From Aurelia coerulea (Eukaryota; Cnidaria; Scyphozoa; Semaeostomeae; Ulmaridae): a stretch of 64,000 nt of DNA. The stretch is from contig CM076943.1 of the NCBI GenBank assembly GCA_039566865.1, forward strand, positions 32,000,663-32,064,662, written 5' to 3'. This document shows, one piece after another, positions 53,652-64,000 of the stretch (position 1 is its first letter; the number at the start of each line of letters is the position of its first letter). Made by a program: the position numbers and the translations under genes. The notes beneath the pieces were generated by a model. It was given only the letters and a program-made list of their open reading frames with translations, made no database searches and was not told where the DNA came from.

Positions 53652-54513
53652 GTTTGACATAAAGATCAAAATATTGCTTTTCAGGCGATTGTTCTCCTTA
53701 TACAAAGCGCTTGATTTTTGATTACAAAGTCCAACTTTGTAATCTAAGAGGGGGCTCCAGGTCAGTCAGAAAGAAAGAAAGAAAGAAAGTGAGAAAGAAA
53801 GAAAGTAAGTCCGTCACGCTCGTTAAAACAATTAATTAACGTTTTATCTCTGCTAATTGGCACTGAAATAAAGAAAGCGCACATAAAGCACATACAAGAC
53901 AGAAGTTTCCCGCGATCCTATAGCAACATTTGACGTCGGCTTATTTCATGTTAGACAGATTTGACACCGTAAGATGGATAAATTACCATGATGTTTACCC
54001 AGGCACAACAACAAATTTACTCAGAATTGGCACATTCTTGACTTCATTAGCAGCTTAATGATGTTAAAACGACCGTTTTCTAGAACGAACGCATCATTAG
54101 CCGCTTATTGATAGTACTCATTATGCAAATAACTCAACCTTGGAGGATGATGTAACCGGCGGCCTGCACAGGGGCTAGCATTCGCAGCATCACCGAAGGT
54201 AGAAGGACCGTCCTCCTACACAGCTACGGATGCAAACGTCGCAGGTGAAGTTGAGAGGAAAAGTGCAGGATTCCAGCAAACAATGGCCCCATCGACAGGG
54301 GGAAGGCACGTGATCACACTGAACCAAAACATCTTCATGCATATGATTCTGCACAGAGGTTATTTTCGTGACTGCTTGTCTCAAACTAGATGCCCGCGAA
54401 TAGAAACGTTCTGCAGGGTTCTGCATAAACATAAGTAATTTTGCATTATCATAGATCTCACATGACATCTAATTTGAGACATACAAGGCGCTTAATTTTC
54501 TATTGAAGGCGAC

Positions 54514-54800
54514 TTTAGCAGCAACACTCGTCTCTCTGACTGTAGCTAAAACAGCATCACAACGATCATTTTAGGTTATGAAGAAATCAAGTTTCAGATT
54601 TTCTTATGCTTGCTTTGCTCAGGACGGACTTTGTAATCATCCAAAAGGATCTTATGTTCTTTAGCAGCAACACTCATCTCTATGACTGTAGCTAAAAACA
54701 GCATCAACGAGGTGAAGAAATCATCGTTCAGATTTTCTTATGCTTGCTTAGCTCAGGACAGACTTTGTAATCATCCAAAAGGATCTTATGTTTATGTTTG
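54514..54800. repeat. Tandem duplication of about 146 bp
   Basis: TTTAGCAGCAACACTC, ACTGTAGCTAAAA, CAGATTTTCTTATGCTTGCT, CTTTGTAATCATCCAAAAGG and ATCTTATG occur twice in the same order, starting at about 54514 and 54660. Confidence 0.85.
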
Positions 54801-55024
54801 AAGAATGAAAACATTATGCAGGGGCTTTTGCTCCAACCAGAGGAATGTTGTAACAATGGGCATTATTTATGCACACAATCGAAACAATCAGCGAAGCATT
54901 TGAGATATTCACAGACAGTGTTAATGTATACAATCAAAACAATTCAGAGATATTTGGGCTAACAATCAAATTTGGCGTAATTGCCAATTGATATTTCCTC
55001 ATTAAAGCTAATTACTACTTGCTC
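54792..55024. repeat. Direct repeat, copy 1 (partner at 61200)
   Basis: From TTATGTTTGAAGAATGAAAA to TTACTACTTGCTC this 233-bp stretch is almost identical to 61200-61468. The partner contains about 36 extra bases after GCTCCAACC. Orientation is the same; 6.4 kb separates the copies. Confidence 0.85.
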
Positions 55025-55029
55025 CTAAC

Positions 55030-57056
55030 ATTAATCCAGCTGCCAACTCATTACAAGACAATCTTTAAAATTTGACCTCTTTGACCTGGCACACTGCCCT
55101 TACTGTTCGAAATCTTTAAAGTGCCACTGAAGTGTAGTAGTGAAAATTTTGATAATGCCATTTTTGTAATGATTACGAATAAACAAGAGCCGCTGAATCG
55201 AATGATGTAATTATTTCCTGTATATTGTTTCTATAAGTATCATATTTTAAGCCCTAAAGTGCCAATTATCAAGTTTCTTTGTGCGAAAAATAATGCGCGG
55301 CCAAACAGGAATGTGTGACGTACTTTGATTTATCACTCGCTGTGGCGTGGTATGTTTTTAACTGCAGTTCAGCCTGGAAGTCACGCGAAGCTCGACGCGA
55401 AGCCTCTGGTAAACTGTTTTAAAAAGCAGAAAATGCCACTTTCTGGTGACTTTAACAACGCCAGCTGCATGAGATATAATCACGAGCTCGCAGGTTCTCG
55501 GGAAAACTCCATAACAAGAGCAGAATAATCGAGAACTTGGTATAAGCATGGTATCTACGCAAAAGGGTTATTAGGCCTATTGGCAGCTGAAGCAACAAGA
55601 CTAACTCGACAAGCCTGTTTTCTGCAGAGAACATTGATTTACATTTTACACTTGGCTTTTGACGAAATTAGACTGCTAAGACGTCGTAAGATCAACATAG
55701 TATCAACGTCTGGAAGCTGAGAGATTGTGCTGTGTTGCTCTGAGGAGCGAAGAAAAAATCCCGAGTTCATTCCTTCAGGTGGGTGCAAGTTTTGTTGTGC
55801 TTGTGTTGCTGCTCTCTGAGATTTGACGGTGTAGCATATCGATGCAGTGATTGTTTTAAGTTTAGTATCGAGGACCGTTTTGAATTATAATGAATGAAAT
55901 GGTATTTTCAGATTTGATTTGAATGAAAGCACTGTGGATGCACAGTTAGTAACAGGTCGGTCTCCTGACCCCAAATTCTGAGGACCGTTCCTTGCCTTTT
56001 GTGGTCCTAGTTTCCAAACCAATACAGAAAGGAAAATGCTCTCAACCTGGTGGAAACCGGTTTTGTTTACCACTCATATGGTGCCTATTACCTAAATAAT
56101 AAAAAAGCAAAGCAGATGCAGTTATTTTGGCTCTTGTTAACCAAAGGACTGCTGTCCATTGAGTTATGATTTTTATTTGATATTTTAGATTAAATGAAAG
56201 ATCAAGTCAACCAAGATGAAGAGCAGATGCAGAACTCATTTGACATATCTGTTCAATAATCTCTTTGATGAAAAATGATCTCAGTGCAAACAGAATTGGG
56301 TTTGAAAATGAAGGTGACCTGACGACAGCCTTCACTGCCTCAAGATACTGAAACAGTTACATATATTTTGACAAAGAGTTAGTTTAACCCTTGTTTATTT
56401 ATGGAGTATAATGCTGCCTGCCATTGATCTTGTAAGAGTAGGTACCAATAAGAGTAGTAAGAGGAATAAAATCTTGAGATCAAACTCTCTTTTCCTGTGC
56501 CTTGGATAATGTACTTTCAGTGCAAAATTAAACCACTTATTTTGGAAGAAACTAAGAATTTGAACCAGTATTGAGTTTCTTAAAATTATCAGATTTCAAG
56601 GTTCTACTGTATATAACAATCTCCATGTCTACTACCGATGCCCTTGTGAAAATTTCAAAACAAAGTTGTTGAAGCCTCTATATTTTAGACATTTACACAT
56701 GCTTTTTATGAGAAACTGCTTACAAGAAACTCAACTCTAAGATCCTCCAAAATTATGAGACTCCAATACTGGGAACATATAACTTAGGAAACTATCAAGT
56801 TTTAATAAAGAACATCCTCGTCATATTTGTACTTTATTTTCACTTGTTTTCTGTCTGATATTACTCAGGAGGTACTTGAGTAAATGTCTAACACTGGAAA
56901 GGCTTCAACAAATGTTGCTTTCAAATATTCACAAAGGCAAAGGCCATAAATACAAAGATTGTTGAAACCTTTGAGAAACTTTTAACTCTGAGAACTGCAA
57001 ATCTGATGATGTTAAGAAACTTTCAGTACTGACTCAGATTCTTTCTTATAAAAGGC
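55030..57056. other. No gene recognised
   Basis: AT-rich DNA without a convincing frame, RNA gene or repeat. It may be intronic or intergenic. Confidence 0.35.
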
Positions 57057-57219
57057 AGGGATGTAGGAAGCATCTCAAACTTGGGGGGGGCATGACACTT
57101 CAAAGGCATCTTTCTCATAAAGCTAAAGGGGCACTTGCTGAAAATAGAAAGCACACTCTTTTTATTGCAAAATCTTGGGGGGGCACATGCCCCCAGTGTC
57201 CTCCCTTTCTATGTTTCTG
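57057..57219. mobile_element. hAT-like MITE, 163 bp
   Basis: The ends are CAGGGATGTAGGAAGC and, at the right, the complement of CAGAAACATAGAAAGG, with an 8-bp flank ATAAAAGG/ATAAAAGC (one mismatch). The interior contains two G runs and GGGGCACTTG/GGGGGGCACATGCCCCCA. A related right half is visible at about 60895-60985. Confidence 0.6.
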
Positions 57220-57903
57220 ATAAAAGCTAAGGCACCTTCCGAGTAATATGCTACAAGTAAAAATGAAGTAAAATTAAGCTGAGGAGTTTCTTTATTGGAA
57301 TAAACAGTTTCTTAAGTTAAATTTTCCTAGAACTGGAGTTTCTTAATGTTTTGGCGACCTGAGAGTTGAGCTTCTTATGGCTGGTTTCTTGTAAAAAATA
57401 TGTGTAATGTTCACTAAGTTGTATCCAGAGAATTTGACAAACACTTCCTGTGATTTTCTTCAACCTGTGAGTATGAGAAGCTATGGTGATGGCCCCTAAT
57501 CTACCAATATTTTTCTTCAGTTTGGCTACACATGCTCAGTAAGAAAGTAACAGAAAATAAGCAGTAATGATGTTAAATGGATTATTGCTACCTTCTAACC
57601 TACATGCAAGTTTAAAAGAAATACTGAAGTAGGGCAGGACAAAAACACAGTTGCCAGTTTAAATATGCCTGATGAAGAGCAAAGACAATTTTGTAAATAA
57701 AAATAACCCTTCCCTGCTGATATCCCTGATTGGAACTCTTTGGTATAATGTCAATACCAATGTCAGATAGAACCACAGTTTGTTTGTTAACTTTCTTAAA
57801 TACAACTCACATTTTTTGCATATGAGGAAGTACATGTAAAGAACTCAACAACTGCATACAGGGCCTATTTTAAAACATTTGGAAACTGGTGTGCACCTAT
57901 GTT
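57220..57903. other. No gene recognised
   Basis: AT-rich, non-coding as far as I can see. Confidence 0.35.
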
Positions 57904-58195
57904 TCATTCAATTCCTGCTCTGGTCATTTCCCTGGGACACCCCTGGGTATTTGCTCATAAAATATTCCTGGCCCCCATGCGTTTGACTGCAAATTTTCCC
58001 CTGCTTCCAGGGGCATTTGGTAATAGTAGTGATTATAGTGTTTGCTTATAAAGTTTTTGGGAGTATGCATGTGTTCAGTGCCAAGTCCTGGGCATTTGCC
58101 AAAAGACTTGCCCCATCCCCTGAGTCATCTGTACAAGCAATTTTTTGACCCCTGGGCTGCCTGCGGAGGATGGTCAGGGCAGGAATAGAATGAGA
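57904..58195. mobile_element. Inverted-repeat MITE candidate
   Basis: TTCAATTCCTGCTCTGGTCA near 57907 is mirrored by TGGTCAGGGCAGGAATAGAA near 58171. The roughly 290-bp interior is full of CCCCTGGG-type words. The target duplication is not resolved. Confidence 0.55.
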
Positions 58196-58435
58196 CATTA
58201 GGTTGAATATCAGACATAATTGAGAAATGTTATTTGGAGTTTGGTTTTCCCAAATCCTTCAAACTAACTTTATATTGTAGAGTATACTACCATCCTCACT
58301 TGAAACAGATCATACCTTTCATTTTAGCAAAAGGATTTACTGCTATTGTGCAGCTGGGCCCTAAAGTCTGAGTTAATTTTTTCACTTTTAATATGAAAAC
58401 ATATTTAGGATGATTCCAACCTCATCTCCTTTTAA

Positions 58436-58616
58436 AGACAAATGACGGATATATAGCGCCTAGTTTAAAAATAGAACAATAGATGGCTTAGTGCTTTCAT
58501 TTGTCCAATTGATTTGCTAATCTCTCGATATCATCAAATACAATGAAATTCAATAGGTTATATTTAGATTGCCCAGGCCCCTGATTTAAGTCACCTTATA
58601 TCTCCGTCATTTGTCT
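58436..58616. mobile_element. TTAA-flanked MITE, 181 bp
   Basis: AGACAAATGACGGATATATA at the left and the complement of AGACAAATGACGGAGATATA at the right are bordered by TTAA (58432-58435, 58617-58620). This matches the piggyBac/Kolobok-type target. Confidence 0.8.
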
Positions 58617-60136
58617 TTAATCTTCTTCAATCTATTATCAACTTTTTATGAAACCACATAACAAAAGCTGAATTTATTTTTTACTGTGACAAGAAATATC
58701 AGGTATTGTGATGTGAGGCCAAGAGACTGTGTTAGACTCAGAATTTTGGGCTGAGAAAATATATGCTGCCATGTGTGGAATTCACTGTTTAAGATAAGCC
58801 ACACTCTTTTCTTGTTATACAATACAATGCAATTCAAAATAGCATCAGCGGCAAAGTTTCAGTTGCTTGTAAAATGTTTTGGTATCCATAAAATTTTGAA
58901 TTTCCAGCTTGTCCTGCAGGGTTCAAGTTCTAGGCCATTTTGCATGAAATATTCTCATCCAATTGGAGTCAACCATGCTCTAAGCAATGTTTATCCCAGA
59001 TTTGTTGGACCTGAATAACAATAAATAACAAAACATTTAACTCTGAATTGGCTTACCAACCACAGTCAATAGTGACAAAAAGGCAAAACTTCATGTTTCT
59101 ACATTGGCTACCTTACAGGCAAACCTTGATTTTCTATTTATTGCAATAATAATAGACCGCAAATCCTGGTAACAAAAATCATGTTCAGTTTCATACCATC
59201 TTAGGCTCACTTAATTCGCTCCTTTTAGGTTACTGCTGATTTAATAAGTTTGCAGAAAACTCATATCTGATCCCCTTCGTGCTTCTGGTCAAGACAAGTT
59301 TGCTCAAGTGGTGGTGAAAAGCCTCACAATCACAACGAAAACCAATTCAAATGACCTATCATATCAACACATGAAAGAAAAACGAATAAAGCATTCAAGC
59401 ACAAATTCTCACCATTTAATTGTAGAAGCACTTCCAGGTGTCCATTAATTGGAATATCTGATCTCCCAACATGCCGTAATTGATGCTTCCAATCTCGCCA
59501 TCATCGCCTCTTCCCTGAATTTGATAAGGGCAAGAGGGCCTAAATCATCGTCAATAAACGGCGGCTTTCAAACAGTTTTAAACCGGCTACATCACTCCGC
59601 AGCATTTATGATTTATCATCCCGTGGTCACTTGGTACTACTGATGCGATTGGAATCCAATTTATCTCCAAAGTCTCAGCAAAACATGCAATAATATTCAC
59701 TTTTCCTCACGGCACATTGGCAGCCAGGAACCTTCCTTCCAGTCGTTCACAGTGGTGTCTTCGTGTGTGATGAATTGAATGGAACGCTTGATAAATCAAT
59801 CTACGTCACTCGGCCCAGGCTCTTTTCGCAAGACCAAGGGGTAAAAACACCCCAAAAAATGGCATTTCCCGGCACCAAAATGAAAAATTATTTACATCAA
59901 TCGAATCATCGATGATTTTTCCATTAGGGATCGCATTAACATTTTTTTGGCTAACACACTTCAGGGGCACTTTAATATCAATAACTGTAAGCAAGGAAAC
60001 CTACCTACCAATAAAATACAATAAAGAAACAAGTGTGACACTGTTGTAGTGGCAATTCTTGTCTGGATACAGTAAACACATTGTCAATATCGTCGGCTAT
60101 CCTTTAGTTTCACTCAGAGAAGTAGGAAGTCTCTTA
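58617..60136. other. No gene recognised
   Basis: Short frames (58773-59018, 59449-59643, 59806-59994) have no known motif and no supporting context. Confidence 0.35.
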
Positions 60137-60654
60137 GGGCCTGTTTATATGAGGCGGGCCAGCCCGCCTAACCGGGCTGGCTCGCCTAGGTGAGATCTGA
60201 GTGAACAAAGACATCCTTTGTTAAATAAAGTTGTGTTTATATGAGCAGCTGGCCAGCCCGGTCAGCCGAGATTTGTGAGTTGGGTAGGCGGGATCCCGGT
60301 GAAGCGAGCTCATATAAACAGCGTCAGGCGGGCTGGCCCGGTATAATTGATTGATTGATTTGCGTAACTGATTTGCGTAGGCGAGGTTGAAACAATGCAG
60401 TCTCGCCTACGCAAATCAATTACGCAAATCAATCAATCAATCAATTATACCGGGCCAGCCCGCCTGACGATGTTTATATGAGCTCGCTTCATCAGGATCC
60501 CGCCTACCCAACTCACAGATCTCGGCTGACCGGGCTGGCCCGCTGCTCATATAAACGCAACTTTATTTAACAAAGGATGTCTTTGTTCACTCAGATCTCA
60601 CCTAGGCGAGCCAGCCCGGTTAGGCGGGCTGGCCCGCCTCATATAAACAGGCCC
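60137..60654. mobile_element. Harbinger-type palindromic MITE, 518 bp
   Basis: GGGCCTGTTTATATGAGGCG and its complement at the far end are flanked by TTA (60134-60136, 60655-60657). A GGGCCTGTTTA tip with TTA duplication is typical of PIF/Harbinger MITEs. Almost the whole length is one palindrome: GGGCCAGCCCGCC, AACAAAGGATGTCTTTGTTC-type sequence, GGATCCCG and (ATTG)n all have inverted partners around a centre near 60395. Confidence 0.85.
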
Positions 60655-61199
60655 TTAAAAATGGAGGGGCGCGGCATTTCAGTGGCACTTTTTTTTCTTG
60701 TAAGAAGGGCACTTTAATATACACCAGATTTTTGACGGTAAAAATGTGATATATAGAAGGAAATAGTGTGAATGCTGATAGATATCCGATTTCCTTCACA
60801 ATGAAACAAAGTGAGAAGTAAACATAACTAAATCATGAAGAAAATAATAACAAAATTAAATGACTTTCTGTACGCATCGGTCTTCAAAAGGGGCACATCC
60901 TGGGATAAAGCGGCACTTTTTGTTTTGTTGCAAAATGTCGTGGGGGGGCACGTTCCCTTAGTGCCCCTGGTTCCTACATCTCTGGTTTCGCTACATCTAA
61001 TGTGATAGTTGTCATAGTTCTGATGCATATCAAGATATCTGGTCTGCTTCATCAAGTGGGCTTTTTATTGGGCACTGCCGTTTCAATATAAACTAAATCG
61101 TGCATTAAACAGTTGCAATTGCAAATAAATATTCTATTATTTTGAGGCAAGCTACGTGCATGATCGCATTCTTCAAACATTGCTAATGGGGGCCTTTAA
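60655..61199. other. No gene; partial MITE
   Basis: TTGCAAAATGTCGTGGGGGG and GTTCCTACATCTCTGG (about 60930-60985) resemble the right half of the 57057-57219 element. The left end is not clear. Nothing else is recognised. Confidence 0.4.
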
Positions 61200-61468
61200 T
61201 TATGTTTGAAGAATGAAAACATTATGCAGGGGCTTTTGCTCCAACCGGAAGGAATACACCTACCTACATAGGTACATAGGAATCAGGAATGTTGTAACAA
61301 TGGGCATTATTTATGCACACAATCGAAACAATCAGCGAAGCATTTGAGATATTCACAAACAGTGTTAATGTATACAATCAAAACAATTCAGAGATATTTG
61401 GGCTAACAATCAAATTTGGCGTAGTTGCCAATTGATATTTCCTCATTAAAGCTAATTACTACTTGCTC
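61200..61468. repeat. Direct repeat, copy 2 (partner at 54792)
   Basis: Almost identical to 54792-55024 apart from an insertion containing ACACCTACCTACATAGGTAC. Similarity stops at ACTTGCTC, just before the long-TIR element at 61475. Confidence 0.85.
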
Positions 61469-62130
61469 TTAAGGTAACTCTGCTTTCCGCTCTAGTGCAC
61501 AGCGAGATGCAGTTTCGCAAAACCAATCTCCTCAGAAAACGGTTAATTCCACTCATATTATTCGGCCTATCGAAAAGCGGTAAAAAGGATGTTGTTCTGT
61601 ATAGTCTGGGCAATCGAAAGATGCATAAATCGCAATGTTTCCGTCAACGTTGGCTTCGCAAACCCTAGTTCAAATATTTTTTTTTATTTCAGAAGAGTGG
61701 ATTTATCTCCAAAACTACTCGAAACATTTTCGATTTTTTTTCACTCCATCTTTAGCTGGGTAGTTGATCTACAACTTTGCCAAGTCTGATTGAAAAAGCT
61801 AGGCTAGATTTCCTGTAATCGAATTTTATGTTTCTGTTTACTTTTCGACAGCGAAAGGGAGAAACCTTGGTCAACAGATTACCATGCTATGAAGCACGCT
61901 TGTTAAAGCTCAGGCTTGAAATAACTTTCAGAAATGTTTCCATTGGCAAAAAAATGAGCGTCATCTATTGGGAATACCATACCCAAGTCTCGATAAACAT
62001 CCTTAGTGCGCTCGTAAAAGTATCATTTGCATCTATTGATTAAAAGTTACTGACTGTTACCAACAAGTTCACAAAACCATGCTTTGGGTGTCTTTCGAGA
62101 CTTTCATGAGCATTCACAAAATATCAATTT

Positions 62131-63821
62131 CAGAGGCGCACATTCAAATTTTGTTTGGGGGGGTGTCAACATGCTCTGGACCGACTAAATTTTTTCGGAC
62201 CGACTGAACGTATAGCAAGCAGCGGTGTGGCCAGGGTAAAATAAGTGGAGGTATTGAAACAAGGGGGTCCCCAGGAAATTTTTGGGGTTACGCCCTTTAT
62301 TTTGGCTTAGTATGCATCCCCAATATCATGCTTGCCTGTAGCGACAAGGACACATGGATCGTTTTGTGACAATTATGCTATAAATCAGCGCACGAGTAAA
62401 ATTTTTGAAGAAAGATCCTTTACTTTGGCTTAGATTGCATCTCCCAGTATCATGCTTGCCTTTAGCGACAAGGAAACCTGGATCGTTTTGTGACAATTAT
62501 GCTATAAATCAGCGCACGAGGAAAATTTTTGAAGAAAGATCCTTTACTTTGGCTTCGAATGCATCTCCCAGTATCATGCTTGCCTTTAGCGACAAGGAAA
62601 CCTGGATCGCTTTGTGACAATTATGCTATAAATCAGCGCACAAGGAAAATTTTTGAAGAAAGATCCTTTACTTTGGCTTAGAATGCATCTCCCAGTATCA
62701 TGCTTGCCTTTAGCGACAAGGAAACCTGGATCGTTTTGTGACAATTATGCTATAAATCAGCGAACGAGGAAAATTTTTGAAGAAAGATCCTTTACTTTGG
62801 CTTAGAATGCATCTCCCAGTATCATGCTTGCCTTTAGCGACAAGGAAACCTGGATCGTTTTGTGACAATTATGCTATAAATCAGCGCACGAGGAAAATTT
62901 TTGAAGACAGATCCCTTACTTTGGCTTAGAATGCATCTCCCAATATCATGCTTGCCTTTAGCGACAAGGAAACCTTTATCGTTTGTGACATTTATGCTAT
63001 AAATCAGCGAACGAGGAAAATTTTTGAAGAAAGATCCTTTACTTTGGCTTAGAATGCATCACGGACTTGGAGTTTAAGTATAGGCGTAATGTTAAGAACA
63101 ACGACTTCTTCACCGCCAAGCCTAGCAAAAGCTACTTGTTTTAGTGTGTTTGTCCTCTAAGAAGGTTTTCCCTTATGATCATAGTGTCAGCAGTGTTAGC
63201 TTTTGGTAGAAGCGTATACCACCTTTGATGGATAATATTTGTAACCCATGTCTCCTTTCTTTTTTGGGATTCATGCACAAGTGTCTGTTTTCCAACTCCA
63301 CATAACTACCACCACCGGCACCCCAGTGCCACATTAGAAATTTTGAGTATTTGTAACAGCATTGTTCCTTGGGACAATCTTTGCACAACAAACACCTTCC
63401 ATTTTGTGTTAGACCGCTTTTTACAAGCCAATGATTGCTTGCCCCTAAAAATGGAAGCCTGTGCAATTTTGTAATGCATCTAAGAAATTTTTTTAAATGC
63501 CATCCTCTGCTTTGGCTTAGAACGACTCTCCCAGTTATTGTCAAGCACTTCTTGTGAATATTCTAACTGTCGTCGTGGGTCGACCTTTGCCCAAAACATT
63601 TAAAATCGGACCAACTTTGATTCAAACTATTGTGGACCTTTCGAGCTTCGTCGTGGTTGGTCGGTCCATGAAAAAGTCGGTCCACGAAGTCGGTCCACGA
63701 AGTTGGTCCATCCGATTTTGTCGTGGACCGACTTTTCCCTTTTGAGAAAATTTTTGGACCGACTCAGAAATTATTGGGGGGGTGTCTCACCCCCCCACAC
63801 CCCCCCTAATGTGCGCCCCTG
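62131..63821. mobile_element. hAT-like unit carrying satellite array
   Basis: The left tip CAGAGGCGCACATT and the right tip (complement CAGGGGCGCACATT) are inverted, each followed inward by a GGGGGGGTGTC block. The flanking 8 bp (ATCAATTT, CCAAAGTT) do not match, so the insertion is not clean. Inside are the 124-bp satellite and, at 63570-63770, repeated TCGGTCCACGAAG-type words. Confidence 0.55.
62280..63062. repeat. 124-bp satellite, about 6.3 copies
   Basis: GAAGAAAGATCC starts at 62407, 62531, 62655, 62779, 62903 (as GAAGACAGATCC) and 63026, a 124-bp period with one 123-bp unit. Each unit contains TTTACTTTGGCTTAGAATGC, CCAGTATCATGCTTGCC and AATTATGCTATAAATCAGCG. A diverged partial unit is seen at about 63480-63550. 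Confidence 0.95.
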
Positions 63822-64000
63822 CCAAAGTTAACGGAAACATAGCGATTTATACATTATTTGATTGCCCAGACTATACTGAAAAACATCCTTTTTACCGTTT
63901 TTCGATATGCCGAATGATATGGGAGAAATTAACTGCTTTCTGATGAGAGTGGTTTTGCGAAACGGCATCTCTCTGTTCACTGGAGCGGAAAGCAGAGTTA

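Larger units (their letters stand above)
52700..54480. repeat. Tandem segmental duplication, period about 1.02 kb
   Basis: Copy 1 (about 52700-53475) and copy 2 (about 53715-54480) share TTTGTAATCTAAGA, a (GAAA)n tract, TCCGTCACGCTCGTTAAA, CATTTGACGTCGGCTTATTT, GATGATGTAACCGG and GCATCACCGAAGGTAGAAGG in the same order. Substitutions and small indels separate the copies. The part of the unit between copies holds a small inverted-repeat element (53548-53651). No gene is recognised in either copy. Confidence 0.85.
61475..64000. mobile_element. Long-TIR element, reaching window end
   Basis: TAACTCTGCTTTCCGCTC at 61475 is mirrored by GAGCGGAAAGCAGAGTTA at 63983-64000. The arms match over about 177 bp (61475-61651, 63822-64000), including TTTCGCAAAACCA, AAAAAGGATGTT and AATGTTTCCGT/ACGGAAACAT. 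The flank beyond 64000 is not visible, so no TSD can be checked. The interior from 61652 to 62130 has short frames without motif. A hAT-like unit occupies 62131-63821. Confidence 0.75.

Noticed and set aside
54792..61468. LTR pair of a 6.7-kb retrotransposon
   Set aside because: The direct repeats lack TG...CA ends, no primer site follows the first copy, and nothing coding lies between.
62280..63062. CRISPR-like array
   Set aside because: The 124-bp units are contiguous and similar throughout, with no unique spacers, and the context is eukaryotic transposon DNA.

Overview
The window reads as intergenic or intronic DNA of an animal genome, most likely an anthozoan cnidarian (stony coral or sea anemone). 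That is inferred from the mix and style of its elements: several APE-RT non-LTR retrotransposons with 3' UTR hairpins and short microsatellite tails, a metazoan copia-like gag, a THAP/DDE transposase paired with a SWIM-YqaJ nuclease, foldback elements, and dozens of TA, TTAA, TTA and 8-bp-TSD MITEs. I see no bacterial operon, rRNA, tRNA or CRISPR array. No host gene could be recognised with confidence; almost all long reading frames belong to transposons.

Layout. 1-9.4 kb: non-coding DNA with MITEs (1881-2292, 4030-4450, 5065-5235, about 6875-7015, 7340-7733, 8755-9404). 9.5-10.65 kb: 5' end of a decayed copia-like LTR element (candidate LTR, primer binding site, gag). 11.9 kb: a 44-bp tandem repeat. 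12.2-15.3 kb: LINE A on the minus strand. 15.5-18.1 kb: an unknown reading frame split by a 2.2-kb foldback transposon with an 8-bp target duplication. 18.4-19.6 kb: small LINE fragments. 19.65-30.25 kb: a minus-strand LINE (C/D) whose ORF1 and ORF2 are separated by a near-complete plus-strand LINE (B), which is itself split by a 5'-truncated copy of LINE A. 30.3-32.8 kb: a second foldback element with LINE G in one arm.

33.0-39.1 kb: a hAT-like shell with a perfect 8-bp target duplication, holding a palindromic mariner-type MITE and a 4.4-kb ISL2EU-type transposon with two convergent genes (THAP/DDE transposase, SWIM-YqaJ nuclease). The terminal repeats of this transposon encode the shared N-terminus of both proteins. 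39.1-41.8 kb: small inverted-repeat elements, one with telomere-like repeats inside. 41.8-47.4 kb: a four-level nest (LINE I > LINE H > 2.5-kb DNA transposon > 294-bp palindrome). 47.6-51.2 kb: a 3.6-kb long-palindrome element with unrecognised ORFs in its arms and a candidate solo LTR in one arm. 51.3-55 kb: minisatellites and tandem segmental duplications. 55-61 kb: mostly featureless with MITEs, including a 518-bp palindrome. 61.5-64 kb: a long-TIR element containing a hAT-like insertion with a 124-bp satellite.

The genes do not form a host pathway. Two sets function together: the transposase/nuclease pair of the ISL2EU element, and ORF1 (coiled coil plus SGNH esterase) with ORF2 (endonuclease plus reverse transcriptase) of the LINEs. 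Nearly all copies carry frameshifts, stops or insertions, so they are mostly relics. All family names come from motifs read by eye, without any database search.
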